Made by a program: the position numbers and the translations under genes
Notes under the pieces: model-generated
Told to the model about the DNA's origin: nothing
Databases searched by the model: none
Seen by the model: the letters and a program-made list of their open reading frames with translations, nothing else
DNA from: Sitta carolinensis
Taxonomy: Eukaryota; Chordata; Aves; Passeriformes; Sittidae
Reading direction: 5' to 3'
Length of the DNA: 64,000 nucleotides
NCBI GenBank assembly: GCA_032173965.1
Contig: CM063298.1
Span: forward strand, 11,159,501-11,223,500
Part shown: positions 13,301 to 22,914 of the stretch, in pieces
Numbering within the stretch: the stretch's first letter is position 1
Layout of the letters: each line of letters opens with the position of its first letter

Positions 13301-16300
13301 CCTTCAGCATTCTGTGGTTCTTGACTTGCTGCTGTGCAGTGGTGTGGTTGTGGCTGACAGGAAAGCAACCAAGGGCTTGGGAGATGGTGGGGGTAGAGCA
13401 GGGAGGGCAGGGACAGCAGTGTCCCTGCTCAGTGTCCCAGCACAGCTGGGGCAGTGCCAGGGCTGGGCAGTGCCAGAGCTGGGCAGTGCCAGGGCTGGGC
13501 AGTTCCAGAGATGGATAAATCCAGGGCTGTGCAGTTCCAGAGCTGTGCAGTGCCAGAGCTGTGCAATTCCAGAGCTGTGCAGTGCCAGGGATGGGCAATT
13601 CCAGGGCTGGGCAATTCCAGAGCTGGATAATTCCAGGGCTGGACAATTCCAGAGCTGGATAATTCCAGGGCTGGGCAGTGCCAGAGCTGTGCAATTCCAG
13701 AGCTGGATAATTCCAGGGCTGGGCAGTGCCAGGGCTGGGCAATTCTAGAGCTGGATAATTCCAGAGCTGTGCAGTTCCAGAGCTGTGCAATTCCAGAGCT
13801 GGATAATTCCAGGGCTGGGCAGTGCCAGAGCTGTGCAATTCCAGAGCTGGATAATTCCAGGGCTGGGCAGTGCCAGGGATGGGCAGTTCTAGAGCTGGAT
13901 AATTCCAGAGCTGTGCAGTTCCAGAGCTGTGCAATTCCAGAGCTGGACAATTCCAGAACTGGATAATTCCAGGGCTGTGCAGTGCCAGAGCTGGGCAATT
14001 CCAGAGCTGGATAATTCCAGAGCTGGGCAGTGCCAGGGCTGGGCAATTCCAGAGCTGGATAATTCCAGGGCTGTGCAGTGCCAGGGCTGGGCAGTGCCAG
14101 AGCTGTGCAGTTCCAGAGCTGGGCAGTTCCAGAGCTGGATAATTCCAGGGCTGTGCAGTGCCAGTGGTGCAGTGGCAATTCCAGAGCTGGATAATTCCAG
14201 GGCTGGGCAGTGCCAGGGATGGGCAGTTCTAGAGCTGGATAATTCCAGAGCTGTGCAGTTCCAGAGCTGTGCAATTCCAGAGCTGGGCAATTCCAGAACT
14301 GGATAATTCCAGGGCTGTGCAGTGCCAGAGCTGGGCAATTCCAGAGCTGGATAATTCCAGGGCTGGGCAGTGCCAGGGCTGGGCAATTCCAGAGCTGGAT
14401 AATTCCAGGGCTGTGCAGTGCCAGAGCTGGGCAGTGCCAGGGCTGGGCAGTTCCAGAGCTGGATAATTCCAGGGCTGTGCAGTGCCAGGGCTGTGCAGTG
14501 CCAGGGCTGTGCAGTGCCAGTGGGCAGTGCAGCTGGGCAGTTCCAGAGCTGGATAATTCCAGGGCTGTGCAGTGCCAGGGCTGTGCAGTGCCAGGGCTGT
14601 GGCAGTGCCAGGGCTGGGCAGTGCCAGGGCTGGGCAGTTCCAGAGCTGGATAATTCCAGGGCTGGTAGTTCAGAGCTGGAATTCCAGGGCTGTGCAGTGC
14701 CAGGGCTGTGCAGTGCCAGGGCTGTGCAGTGCCAGGGCTGGGCAGTTCCAGGTGGCAAGTGCCAAGGGCTGGTCATTAGGCCAGGGCTGGTCAGTTCCAG
14801 AGCTGCATGAATTCAGGGTCTGGCAGTGCGGGCTGGGCAGTGCCAGGCTGGGCAGTGCCAGGGCTGGGCAGTGCCAGGGCTGGGCAGTTCCAGAGCTGGA
14901 TAATTCCAGGGCTGTGCAGTGCCAGGGCTGGGCAGTGCCAGGGCTGGGCAGTGCCAGGGCTGGGCAGTGCCAGGGCTGGGCAGTTCCAGGTCTCCAAGTG
15001 TCCAAGTGTTCATTTTCCTCCAGGCCAGGCTGTTCAGCTCCAGGAGAATCTTCCACTGAGGATTTGTTGGATACTTAGAGCAGAGTCTTGGGCAGGAAGT
15101 GTTAAGTACAAACTCCAGCTCGAAATGCAGTTTAATGAGTGCAGTTTGGTAATGAGGGCAGCGAGTGGTTGGCCATGGGCACAGAGCCCGTGGCCCTGCA
15201 GGGCCAGGCTGTCACAAACATCCCTGAGGAGCACTGCAGGGCCATTCCCAGCAGGAACTGCCTCTGGCTGGAGCCTGCTTTCCTGGGAATCCCAGCACAG
15301 GGGCATGGCACAGGCACCAGAGTGTGCTGGGGTGGGCTGAGGGCCAGGGAGAGGGGGCAGGAGCAGGAGGGGACCTGGCTGGGGTTAATCTCTGGGGGCA
15401 GGGGGCTCCAGACACCTCCCAGAGCTGGAGCACAAGAGCTCTTCCCAGCTCACTCCTGGAAGCTCAGGCAGGACCTTGTATTGGTTAATTTTTTACAGTC
15501 ACTGTGTTTAAGGTATTTTATTTTCCTCTCATTCTGTAATGCTGATTTCTCTCCCTTGTTTTGGTGCAGTTTGATGTTCCCACTAGCCAGCCAAGGCTGG
15601 GCAAGCCCTCCCTAAGCTCAGCCCTAGTGCCAGCTCTGTCTCGCCCAGTTTGGTGCCTTTTGCTGTGGCCCAGCAGATCCAGGCTGCTGCTTCCCCTTGG
15701 GTGGAGAAAGGCAGAGCTGGGGAAGTGCTGCAGAGCTGGGCATGGAACGTGCTGAGCCCCTGGGGGGACTGCAGAGCCCCTGGGGACAGGGCTGGGGCAG
15801 TGCTGCTCCAGGGACCCTCCTGGGGCTGATCCTGCTGGGGCTGATCCAGGGATCCTCTGGGCTGATCCAGGCTCTGCTGGGGCTGATCCAGGGCTCCTGC
15901 TGGGGCTGATCCAGGCTCCTGCTGGGCTGATCCAGGGATCCTCTGGCTGATCAGGATCCTCTGGGGCTGATCCAGGGCTCCTGCTGGGGCTGATCCAGGG
16001 ATCCCTCTGGGGCTGATCCAGGGATCCCTCTGGGGCTGATCCAGGGATCCTCTGGGCTGACCAGGGATCCTCTGGGGCTGATCCAGGGCTCCTGCTGGGG
16101 CTGATCCAGGCCCTGTGGGATCCAGGATCCTGCTGGGGCTGATCCAGGGCTCCTGCTGGGGCTGATCCAGGGATCCCTCTGGGGCTGATCCAGGGATCCC
16201 TCTGGGGCTGATCCAGGGATCCTGCTGGGGCTGATCCAGGGCTCCTGCTGGGGCTGATCCAGGGCTCCTGCTGGGGCTGATCCAGGGCCCCTCCTCGGGC

Positions 16301-18160
16301 TGGGATGGGGCAGGTGCTGATCCAGGATTCTCTCCTGAGGCTGGGCTGGGGCTGCAGCTCCTTACAGATGTGTCAGAGCACAGCTGGAAAAGCTGCTGGG
16401 CCCTCTCCCTCCCTTCTGGGAGTGCTCCACAGCTCCAGCAGGGCCCTGGGCAAGGGCAGCCCCTGGATGGGGGGTGTGGAGGCACCGGGAGCCTCCCCTG
16501 CAGCCCGGTGGGATCAGAGGGGCACGGAGCCAGCTCTGCTGAGCAATCAGGGTGGGCTGGGGGGCTCCCAGTGCCCTGGGTGAGTGTTCCCAGTGCCCTG
16601 TCCTGGGTGGGGGGCTCCCAGTGCCCTGGGTGAGTGTTCCCAGTGCCTGTCCTGGGTGGGGGGCTCCCAGTGCCCTGGGTGAGTGTTCCAGTGCCCTGTC
16701 CTGGTGGGGGGCTCCCAGTGCCCTGGGTGAGTGTTCCCAGTGCCCTGTCCTGGGTGGGGGGCTCCCAGTGCCCTGGGTGAGTGTTCCCAGTGCCCTGTCC
16801 TGGGCTGGGGGCTCCCAGTGCCCTGGGTGAGTGTTCCCAGTGCCCTGTCCCGGTGGGGGCTCCAGTGCCCTGGGTGAGTGTCCCAGTGCCCTGCCTGGGT
16901 GAGTGTTCCCAGTGCCCTGTCCTGGGTGAGTGTTCCCAGTGCCCTGGGTGAGTGTTCCCAGTGCCCTGCCCTGGGCTGGGGCTCCCAGTGCCCTGGGTGA
17001 GTGTTCCCAGTGCCCTGTCCTGGGTGAGTGTTCCCAGTGCCCTGGGTGAGTGTTCCCAGTGCCCTGTCTGGTGAGTGTTCCCATGCCTGGTGAGTGTTCC
17101 CAGTGCCCTGTCCTGGGTGGGGTCTCCCAGTGCCCTGGGTGTGTGTTCCCAGTGCCCTGTCCTGGGTGGGGGGCTCCCAGTGCCCTAGGTGTGTGTTCCC
17201 AGTGCCCTGGGTGAGTGTTCCCAGTGCCCTGCCCTGGGCTGGGGGCTCCCAGTGCCCTGGGTGAGTGTTCCAGTGCCCTGCCTGGGTGGGGTCTCCCAGT
17301 GCCCTGGGTGAGTGTTCCCAGTGCCCTGTCCTGGGCTGGGGGCTCCCAGTGCCCTGGGTGAGTGTTCCCAGTGCCCTGCCTGGGTGGGGGGCTCCCAGTG
17401 CCCTGGGTGAGTGTTCCCAGTGCCCTGCCCTGGGTGGGGGCTCCCAGTGCCCTGGGTGAGTGTTCCCAGTGCCCTGCCCTGGGTGGGGTCTCCCAGTGCC
17501 CTGGGTGAGTGTTCCCAGTGCCCTGCCCTGGGTGGGGGGCTCCCAGTGCCCTGGGTGAGTGTTCCCAGTGCCCTGGGTGGTGTTCCCAGTGCCTGCCCTG
17601 GGTGGGGTCTCCCAGTGCCCTGGGTGAGTGTTCCCAGTGCCCTGTCCTGGGCTGGGGGCTCCCAGTGCCCTGGGTGAGTGTTCCCAGTGCCCTGCCTGGG
17701 TGGGGGCTCCCAGTGCCCTGGGTGAGGTCTCCCAGTGCCCTGCCTGGGTGGGGGGCTCCCAGTGCCCTGGGTGAGTGTTCCCAGTGCCCTGCCCTGGGTG
17801 GGGTCTCCCAGTGCCCTGGGTGAGTGTTCCCAGTGCCCTGCCCTGGGTGGGGGGCTCCCAGTGCCCTGGGTGAGTGTTCCCAGTGCCCTGGTGTGTGTTC
17901 CCAGTGCCTGCCTGGGTGGGGTCTCCCAGTGCCCTGGGTGAGTGTTCCCAGTGCCCTGGGTGAGTGTTCCCAGTGCCCTGTCCTGGGTGGGGGCTCCCAG
18001 TGCCCTGCCTCGGGGAAGGTCCCCGGTGCCCTGTCCTGGCTGCCCCTCCCTGACACTCTCTCTCCTCCCCAGGGCAGTGAACGGCTTTGACCAAGGGCCC
18101 CCGGGCCTGGGCGGCTCCCGACCCTCCTCGGCACCGGGAATGCTCCCCCTGAGCGTATGA
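133..18160 (+). CDS. NDEL1: NDEL1, nudE-like 1 (residues 30 to stop; 5' exons outside window)
   Basis: Seven coding exons: 133-286, 1361-1509, 2443-2579, 5746-5919, 6658-6749, 9989-10140, 18073-18160. Their lengths sum to one split base plus 314 codons and a stop, with all junction phases compatible, so the full protein would be about 343 residues against 345 in human. NDEL1 is a cytosolic and centrosomal coiled-coil dimer that binds LIS1 and dynein and supports nuclear migration, spindle function and neuronal migration. The N-terminal half here (residues 30-175) is a heptad-rich coiled coil covering the LIS1-binding region. The C-terminal half keeps the known regulatory positions: S198, T219, S231 and T245 before proline (CDK-type), S251 (Aurora A) and C273 in KLAACRNF (palmitoylation). 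It converges with MYH10, as in other amniotes. NDE1 was considered and rejected on the C-terminus [13 protein letters not shown]. Site functions are family knowledge; residues are read from the sequence. Confidence 0.97.
1361..1509 (+). CDS. NDEL1: NDEL1 coding exon, residues 81-130
   Basis: 149 bases from [13 protein letters not shown] to [13 protein letters not shown], with the final Arg codon split AG|G. Acceptor TTGTTCCAG, donor AGAG|GTGAAG. This is the core of the coiled coil and the LIS1-binding stretch in the family. Confidence 0.97.
2443..2579 (+). CDS. NDEL1: NDEL1 coding exon, residues 131-175
   Basis: 137 bases encoding [20 protein letters not shown] through VQRLKDEAR. Acceptor TTGTTTCTAG, donor AGAG|GTAAGG. 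The last base is the first of the Asp176 codon, completed by AC at the start of the next exon. Confidence 0.97.
2580..4348 (+). other. NDEL1 intron, non-array part
   Basis: Mostly unique intron sequence of moderate GC. It contains a short (AGC)n run of about seven units near 4163-4184. I see no exon, RNA gene or recognisable transposon in it. It leads directly into the splice-junction array at 4349. Confidence 0.6.
4349..5777 (+). repeat. Minisatellite of about 79-base units made of an NDEL1 intron/exon boundary
   Basis: About 18 tandem units. Each has a conserved body (AATCANTCACTGATATGGGA then TTTTGTGG), a pyrimidine tract (TTTTTCCTTCTCTCCACC) and a copy of the 5' edge of the next NDEL1 exon (CAGACCTATGGCAGGAGCT). 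The last unit is the real junction, CCCCAG|ACCTGCGGCAGGAG at 5746. Of 17 upstream copies, 14 keep CAG before ACCT or ACCTC; three, near 4563, 4880 and 5199, read CATACCTCC instead. A higher-order period of about 319 bases (four units) repeats between about 4577 and 5206. Confidence 0.93.
5746..5919 (+). CDS. NDEL1: NDEL1 coding exon, residues 176-233
   Basis: 174 bases. It starts with AC completing Asp176, then [36 protein letters not shown] and ENSFPSPK. Acceptor TGCACCCCCAG, donor AAAAG|GTATCA. It carries Ser198, Thr219 and Ser231, each before proline, which are CDK-type sites in mammalian NDEL1. Its first 30 bases are the template for the upstream array, so splice-site choice here has many near-identical competitors. 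Confidence 0.97.
5920..6657 (+). other. NDEL1 intron, unique sequence
   Basis: A 738-base intron with a normal pyrimidine-rich acceptor (GTGTCTGTGTTTTGCAG). No repeat array or gene seen in it. Confidence 0.7.
6658..6749 (+). CDS. NDEL1: NDEL1 coding exon, residues 234-264
   Basis: 92 bases encoding (A)[20 protein letters not shown] and [10 protein letters not shown]. Acceptor TTTTGCAG, donor GGGG|GTGAGT at 6750 (GGG codon then GTGAGT). Contains Ser242, Thr245 and the Ser251 position phosphorylated by Aurora A in mammals. Confidence 0.97.
6750..8263 (+). other. NDEL1 intron, part before the 21-base array
   Basis: Unique-looking GC-rich intron sequence. No conserved exon, RNA gene or obvious transposon seen. 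Confidence 0.6.
8264..9085 (+). repeat. Minisatellite, about 21-base unit, ~39 copies
   Basis: Tandem copies of a unit close to GGGCCTCTCTGTGCCACCCA with GGCC/GGGG variants, the 3' third diverging to GGCCAATCTGTGCCACCC. It lies in the NDEL1 intron. Because 21 is divisible by three, several frames on both strands stay open for more than 250 codons; none of these looks like a gene. Confidence 0.93.
9086..9988 (+). other. NDEL1 intron, part after the 21-base array
   Basis: Unique sequence ending in a strong pyrimidine tract (T run plus CCCTCCCCTTTCACAG). Nothing else recognised. Confidence 0.6.
9989..10140 (+). CDS. NDEL1: NDEL1 coding exon, residues 265-314
   Basis: 152 bases encoding [20 protein letters not shown] then [19 protein letters not shown] and HTSFFDK plus GG of Gly315. 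Cys273 in LAACRNF is the palmitoylated cysteine of mammalian NDEL1. The [15 protein letters not shown] stretch is the least conserved part relative to human. Donor AAGGG|GTGAGTG. Confidence 0.97.
10197..10676 (+). repeat. (CATC)n microsatellite with CATCATCC interruptions
   Basis: About 480 bases of CCAT/CATC tetramers starting only 56 bases after the NDEL1 donor at 10141. The 5' part uses CTGTCCATCCAT units; later parts mix tetramers with three-base slips (CATCATCC), which keep long HPSIHPS-type frames open by chance. Confidence 0.96.
10677..11689 (+). other. NDEL1 intron, unique sequence
   Basis: GC-rich intron sequence between the tetramer array and the next short repeats. No gene or transposon recognised. 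Confidence 0.55.
11690..12200 (+). repeat. Short 11-base repeat followed by ~39-base minisatellite
   Basis: At 11690-11755 about five copies of GGGCTGCTCCA and related GGGGCTGCT units. From about 11820 to 12200 about nine copies of a ~39-base unit containing GTAATCCAGGTGTGAGTGTAG and CTGTGATCCAGCTGTGAGA. Both lie in the large NDEL1 intron. Confidence 0.88.
12201..13445 (+). other. NDEL1 intron, unique sequence
   Basis: About 1.2 kb without array structure. No exon or recognisable mobile element seen on either strand. Confidence 0.55.
13446..15000 (+). repeat. Minisatellite, 16-base unit, ~95 copies in three variants
   Basis: Units alternate among CAGAGCTGGATAATTC, CAGGGCTGGGCAGTGC and CAGAGCTGTGCAATTC types. 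Three 16-base units make 48 bases, so all forward frames and several reverse frames remain open and give repetitive pseudo-peptides. The 3' end (after 14500) is more degenerate. Confidence 0.94.
15795..16310 (+). repeat. Minisatellite, ~24-base unit, ~21 copies
   Basis: Units resemble CTGGGGCTGATCCAGGGATC followed by CCTG or CCTCT, with GGGCTCCTGCTGGGG variants. Lies in the large NDEL1 intron. Confidence 0.92.
16555..18010 (+). repeat. Compound minisatellite, ~50-base unit, rich in GGGTGAGTG
   Basis: Tandem pairs of CCCAGTGCCCTGGGTGAGTG and CCCAGTGCCCTGTCCTGGGT with G-rich spacers, about 29 compound copies. About three dozen copies contain G|GTGAGTG, a good U1 5' splice-site match. The array stops about 60 bases upstream of the last NDEL1 acceptor. 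Confidence 0.93.
18073..18160 (+). CDS. NDEL1: NDEL1 terminal coding exon, residues 315-343 and stop
   Basis: Acceptor TCTCCTCCCCAG. It completes Gly315 and encodes [28 protein letters not shown], then TGA at 18158-18160. The proline run is two residues shorter than human (human has DPAPPPPG here, from memory). The very conserved [12 protein letters not shown] end identifies NDEL1 rather than NDE1. Confidence 0.97.
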
Positions 18161-18359
18161 GCCCGCGGGGCCTGGACTTGGGTGCTTTTCTCAGCCCACC
18201 TCGAGAAGAACTGCTCCTGATTCCTCCCCTTCCCACCCCGCTGGAACACGGCCCCGAGGAGAGGAGACCCCGGGCACTCCATGTCCTGTCAATACAGTTT
18301 GTTTTCTGCTGTTGCTGTAGTGGACGTTCTCTGCTCCAGCCCCACCAGCTGCCACCCTC

Positions 18360-19130
18360 TGCGGAGCTGGGGGACACCAGGTCCTGCTGTGCTGGGGACA
18401 CTGAGTCCTGCTGTGCTGGGGGACACCAGGTCCTGCTGTGCTGGGGACACCAGGTCCTGCTTAGCTGGGGGACACCAGGTCCTGCTGAGGTGGGGACACC
18501 AGGTCCTGCTGAGGTGGGGGACACCAGGTCCTGCTGTGCTGGGGACACCAGGTCCTGCTGAGTGGGGGACACCAGGTCCTGCTGAGGTGGGGACACCAGG
18601 TCCTGCTGAGCTGGGGACACCAGGTCCTGCTGAGTTGGGGACACCAGGTCCTGCTTTTCTGGGGGACACCAGGTCCTGCTGTGCTAGGGACACCAGGTCC
18701 TGCTGTGCTAGGGACACCAGGTCCTGCTGTGCTGGGGGACACCAGGTCCTGCTGTGCTAGGGACACCAGGTCCTGCTGTGCTAGGGACACCAGGTCCTGC
18801 TGTGCTGGGGGACACCAGGTCCTGCTGTGCTAGGGACACCAGGTCCTGCTGTGCTGGGGGACACCAGGTCCTGCTGTGCTAGGGACACCAGGTCCTGCTG
18901 TGCTAGGGACACCAGGTCCTGCTGTGCTGGGGGACACCAGTCCTGCTGTGCTAGGGACACCAGTCCTGCTGTGCTGGGGGACACCAGGTCCTGCTGTGCT
19001 AGGGGACACCAGGTCCTGCTGTGCTGGGGGACACCAGGTCCTGCTGAGGTGGGGGACACCAGGTCCTGCTGTGCTGGGGACACCAGGTCCTGCTTTTCTG
19101 GGGGACACCAGGTCCTGCTGTGCTGGGGAC
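18360..19130 (+). repeat. 3' UTR minisatellite, ~24-base unit, ~32 copies
   Basis: Tandem units built on GGGGACACCAGGTCCTGCTG followed by TGCT, with AGGT, AGCT and TTTCT variants. Each unit holds the near-palindrome CAGGTCCTG. It would be transcribed in the NDEL1 mRNA if the distal poly(A) site is used. Confidence 0.93.
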
Positions 19131-19479
19131 AGGCCCAGCCTCTCCCCCTTGGCTCCCTCTGCTCTCCCTGAGCTCTGACAGAGCCTTGGCTGCTCCTCTC
19201 ACAGGCTGCCCTGGCCCTGTGCCCTCCCAGCCCTGCAGCTGCTGCTCTCAGACCTGCTCAGTGCCCCGGGGGAGGCCAGCGGTGGCCCTGGGGCCACTGG
19301 CCCTTGGGAGCCGGCCCCAGCTGCTGTGCCAGGGGCAGCTGCAGCTCCAGGCTGGGCCGTGCCTGCTGGCCAGCTGGACACACCCAGAGCCAGGCTCCTC
19401 GGGGGTGGCAGCGCTCTGGGGCCACCACCCCGGCCCCGGGGCCTCGGCAGGGTGAGCTGATCTCCTGGGGCAGGGCTGG

Positions 19480-20515
19480 CAGGGCTGGATGAAGGGCTGA
19501 GTGCAGGGCTGGATGCAGGGCTGGATGCAGGGCTGGTGGCACTGTGCTCTGTGCAGGGCTCTGTGCAGGGCTGGCACTGCTGGATGCAGGGCTGAATGCA
19601 GGGCTGGCAGCACTGTGCTCTGTGCAGGGCTCTGTGCAGGGCTGGCACTGCTGGATGCAGGGCTGGCAGCACTGTGCTCTGTGCAGGGCTCTGTGCAGGG
19701 CTGGCACTGCAGGGCTGGCAGCACTGTGCTCTGTGCAGGGCTCTGTGCAGGGCTGGCACTGCTGGATGCAGGGCTGAATGCAGGGCTGGCAGCACTGTGC
19801 TCTGTGCAGGGCTCTGTGCAGGGCTCTGTGCCGCCCTGGTGCACAGCTGGCAGTGCTGGGTGCAGAGCTGGATGCACAGCTGGCAGGGCTATGTGCAGGG
19901 CTGGCAGCACTGTGTGCAGGGCTGGATGGAGGGCTGGTAGCACTGTGTGCAGGGCTATGTGCAGGGCTGGCAGCACTGTGTGCAGGGCTGTGTGCAGGGC
20001 TGGCAGCACTGTGTGCAGGGCTGTGTGCAGGGCTGGCAGCACTGTGTGCAGGGCTGTGTGCAGGGCTGGCAGCACTGTGTGCAGGGCTGTGTGCAGGGCT
20101 GGCAGCACTGTGTGCAGGGCTGTGTGCAGGGCTGGCACACTGTGTGCAGGGCTGTGTGCAGGGCTGGCAGCACTGTGTGCAGGGCTGGATGGAGGGCTGG
20201 TAGCACTGTGTGCAGGGCTGTGTGCAGGGCTGGCAGTGCTGGATGCAGGGCTGGCAGCACTGTGTGCAGGGCTGTGTGCAGGGCTGGCAGTGCTGGATGC
20301 AGGGCTGGATGCAGGGCTGGCAGCACTGTGTGCAGGGCTGGCACTGCTGGATGCAGGGCTGGCAGCACTGTGCTCTGTGCAGGGCTCTGTGCAGGGCTGG
20401 ATGCAGGGCTGTGTGCAGGGCTGGCACTGCTGGATGCAGGGCTGGATGCAGGGCTGGCAGCACTGTGCAGTGCTCTGTACAGGGCTGGCACTGCTCTCTG
20501 CAGGGCTGTGCCCTC
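19480..20515 (+). repeat. 3' UTR minisatellite of GCAGGGCTGG / GCACTGTGT units
   Basis: About 1 kb of units such as GTGCAGGGCTGTGTGCAGGG then CTGGCAGCACTGT (about 33 bases), with CTGGATGCAGGGCTG variants in the outer parts. Long frames here are repeat artefacts. Confidence 0.92.
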
Positions 20516-21155
20516 AGGTGCCCCCAGGGCTGCCCCACAGCCCCCCCATCCCTCAGCCCACTCACAGCCTCCCGGTGGGAGCTTTCGGAAGCTGCTGCTC
20601 CCCAGGAGCGCCCTGCCCATCCCGCTGTGCTGTAGGACTGTGCAGCCTCACCTGCGGGCTCCTGGGACACTCTGGGGCCTCTGAGCAGTGTGGGTCTTGC
20701 AGGCAACACCTTGGTGTGGTTTCTCTGTCCATGTGCCTCAGAGTCAGGGATTTTCAGACTGAACCAGCAAACGGAGCCAGGGTTGGAGCTGAGGGTTCAG
20801 CAGTGGTTGTTCAGGGGCTCTGCAGCTCCCAGGAGGTTGAGTTACAAATGCTGAGGAAAAAAACCCCACTGGCCCAGCAGTGGAGGTGGGATTGTCCCTT
20901 TGCCATTAGGGTTTGTATGGTCCTTCCCTCCTGTGCATCCTCTGCTGCATTTGACTGTTTACATTTGTTTTATTGTACATAGATTTGTAAACATAATACC
21001 TTGGCCTGAGGTCTTTGTACATAACTTGGGCTTTGTAGCTTTATTTATTCAGCCTCTCTCTGGCATGTTTCCATAGGATGTACCGTTCCACCCTGGTGCC
21101 ACTGACATGATGTGGTTTCAAAAGAATGAAAACAAATGAGAGTAATCTTCCAAAA

Positions 21156-21185
21156 ATAAAGTTCTTTTAATGTGGAATCAGTGGA
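21156..21185 (+). terminator. NDEL1: NDEL1 distal poly(A) signal and site
   Basis: AATAAA at 21156-21161 in the context CCAAAAATAAAGTTCTTTTA, followed by a TG-rich stretch (ATGTGGAATCAGTGGATTTTG). This is the only canonical signal in good context after the AU-rich UTR end, so cleavage is expected about 15-25 bases further on. Confidence 0.85.
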
Positions 21186-21449
21186 TTTTGCAGAACCAGT
21201 GGCCGTGGCTCTTACTTTGTCCGTAGGGTTTCAAGCCAAGCCCCAGGGAGGGGCCAGTGCTCCACATTTTCCCACACCCCTTCCCTCGGGAATGTTGCTC
21301 AGTTTGGGGAACGGGCACGGCGGGGTACTGGGGAGGAACGCGATATTTCAGTTGGGGGAGAGCTGGAAGCCTCCGGCTGCCTTCCGGGGGATATTTCCCT
21401 CCTTTTAGCAGCTGGAAGGAATTTCCAGTGTACAGGAGCCGGGCTGGGG

Positions 21450-21790
21450 CCCTTCCCGGGCTGTTCCATCCGCCCCTTCCCGCGATGCTCCATCCATCCC
21501 TTCCCGGGCTGCTCCCTCCGTCCCTTCCCGGGCTGCTCCCTCCGCCCCTTCCCGAGCTGCTCCCTCCGTCCCTTCCCGGGCTGTTCCCTCCATCCCTTCC
21601 CGACCTGCTCCCTTCGTCCCTTCCCGGGCTGCTCCTCCATCCCTTCCCGGGCTGCTCCCTCCGTCCCTTCCCGAGCTGCTCCCTTCGTCCCTTCCCGGGC
21701 TGCTCCCTCCATCCCTTCCCGAGCTGCTCCCTCCATCCCTTCCCGAGCTGCTCCATCCCTTCCCGAGCTGCTCCATCCTTTCCCGGGCTG
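21450..21790. repeat. Minisatellite, 24-base unit, ~14 copies
   Basis: Units such as CCCTTCCCGGGCTGCTCCCT plus CCGT, with GAGCTG variants; CpG-containing. Intergenic. Confidence 0.9.
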
Positions 21791-21889
21791 TCCCGTCCGT
21801 CCCTGCCCGGCGCTGTGCCTGTGCCGCTGCTGCCGCTCTCCGGCCGGGCTCGGCTCCGTCCCGGGACGCGGCGCTGGAGCCGCTGCCCA

Positions 21890-22600
21890 TTCCCGGGCTG
21901 TGCCCGTGTCCATCCCTCATTCCCGTGTCCATCTCTGTGCCTTTACCCATCCCTATTCCCGTGTCCAGCCCTATTCCCGTGTCCATCCCTCATTCCCGTG
22001 TCCATCTCTGTGCCTTTACCCATCCCTATTCCCGTGTCCAGCCATATTCCCGTGTCCATCCCCATTCCCGTGTCCATCCCTATTCCCGTGTCCATCCCCA
22101 TTCCCATATCCATCCCCGTGCCCGTGTCCATCCCTATTCCCATATCCATCCCTATTCCCTTGTCCATCCCCATTCCCTTGTCCATCCCCATTCCCGTGTC
22201 CATCCCCGTGCCCGTGTCCATCCCCATTCCCGTATCCAGCGCCATTCCCGTGTCCAGCGCCATTCCCGTGTCCATCCCTATTCCCGTGTCCATCCCCATT
22301 CCCGTGCCCATCCCCATTCCCGTGTCCATCCCTATTCCCGTGTCCATCCCTATTCCCGTGTCCGTCCCCATTCCCGTGTCCATCTCTGTGCCCTTACACA
22401 TCCCTATTCCCGTGTCCATCCCTATTCCCGTGTCCATCCCTTATTCCCGTGTCCATCCCTATTCCCGTGTCCGTCCCCATTCCCGTGTCCATCTCTGTGC
22501 CCTTACCCATCCCTATTCCCGTGTCCGTCCCCATTCCCGTGTCCATCTCTGTGCCCTTACCCATCCCCATTCCCGTGTCCATCCCCATTCCCGTGCCCAT
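21890..22600. repeat. Minisatellite, 18-base unit, ~39 copies
   Basis: Units close to CATTCCCGTGTCCATCCC with CTATTCCCG and CTGTGCC variants. The 18-base period keeps frames open in both directions. Intergenic. Confidence 0.93.
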
Positions 22601-22914
22601 CCCTGGCCCCTCACGGACCCCCCGGGCTGCCCACCCCGTTGCTCCTCCCGCCCCCAGCCCAGCGGGGTCCCCCCCCCGGGCCACCCCCGGCTCAGGCTCA
22701 CACCGAGCCCCGGACAGGGACAGGGACAGGACCCGCCCCCATTCCAGCCGTGCCACAGGCAGGGAAAAACCCAGAGCCCTTCCTTTCATCTCTTGCACAG
22801 CACTGAAGGAGGAAAAGGTGCCAGGACTGAGCCAGCTTCCATGCAGGAGCCTGGGGCCAGCAGCCCAAAGCCCCAGGCCTGGCCCCTGGGACTACGGGTG
22901 CCATGGAAGGGTGG

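Larger units (their letters stand above)
18161..21185 (+). other. NDEL1: NDEL1 3' untranslated region
   Basis: Runs from the stop to a canonical poly(A) signal at 21156. The first 200 bases and the last 600 look like ordinary UTR; the latter is AU-rich, with TTGTACATAGATTTGTAAAC and TTTATTTATTCAG. The middle is occupied by two minisatellites (18360-19130 and 19480-20515), giving a UTR of about 3 kb. A weak variant signal AATACA at 18291-18296 followed by a GT-rich tract could allow an earlier end that avoids both arrays; this is inference. Confidence 0.8.

Noticed and set aside
16362..18644. 760-codon open frame on - with [11 protein letters not shown] repeats
   Set aside because: It is the reverse reading of the compound array and crosses the last NDEL1 exon and UTR; no signal for a gene.
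19258..20982. Cysteine-rich repetitive frames (CRAGSTVCRA, SPAHSPAHS)
   Set aside because: Both come from the GCAGGGCTGG array in the NDEL1 3' UTR; the cysteines follow from TGC in the repeat unit.
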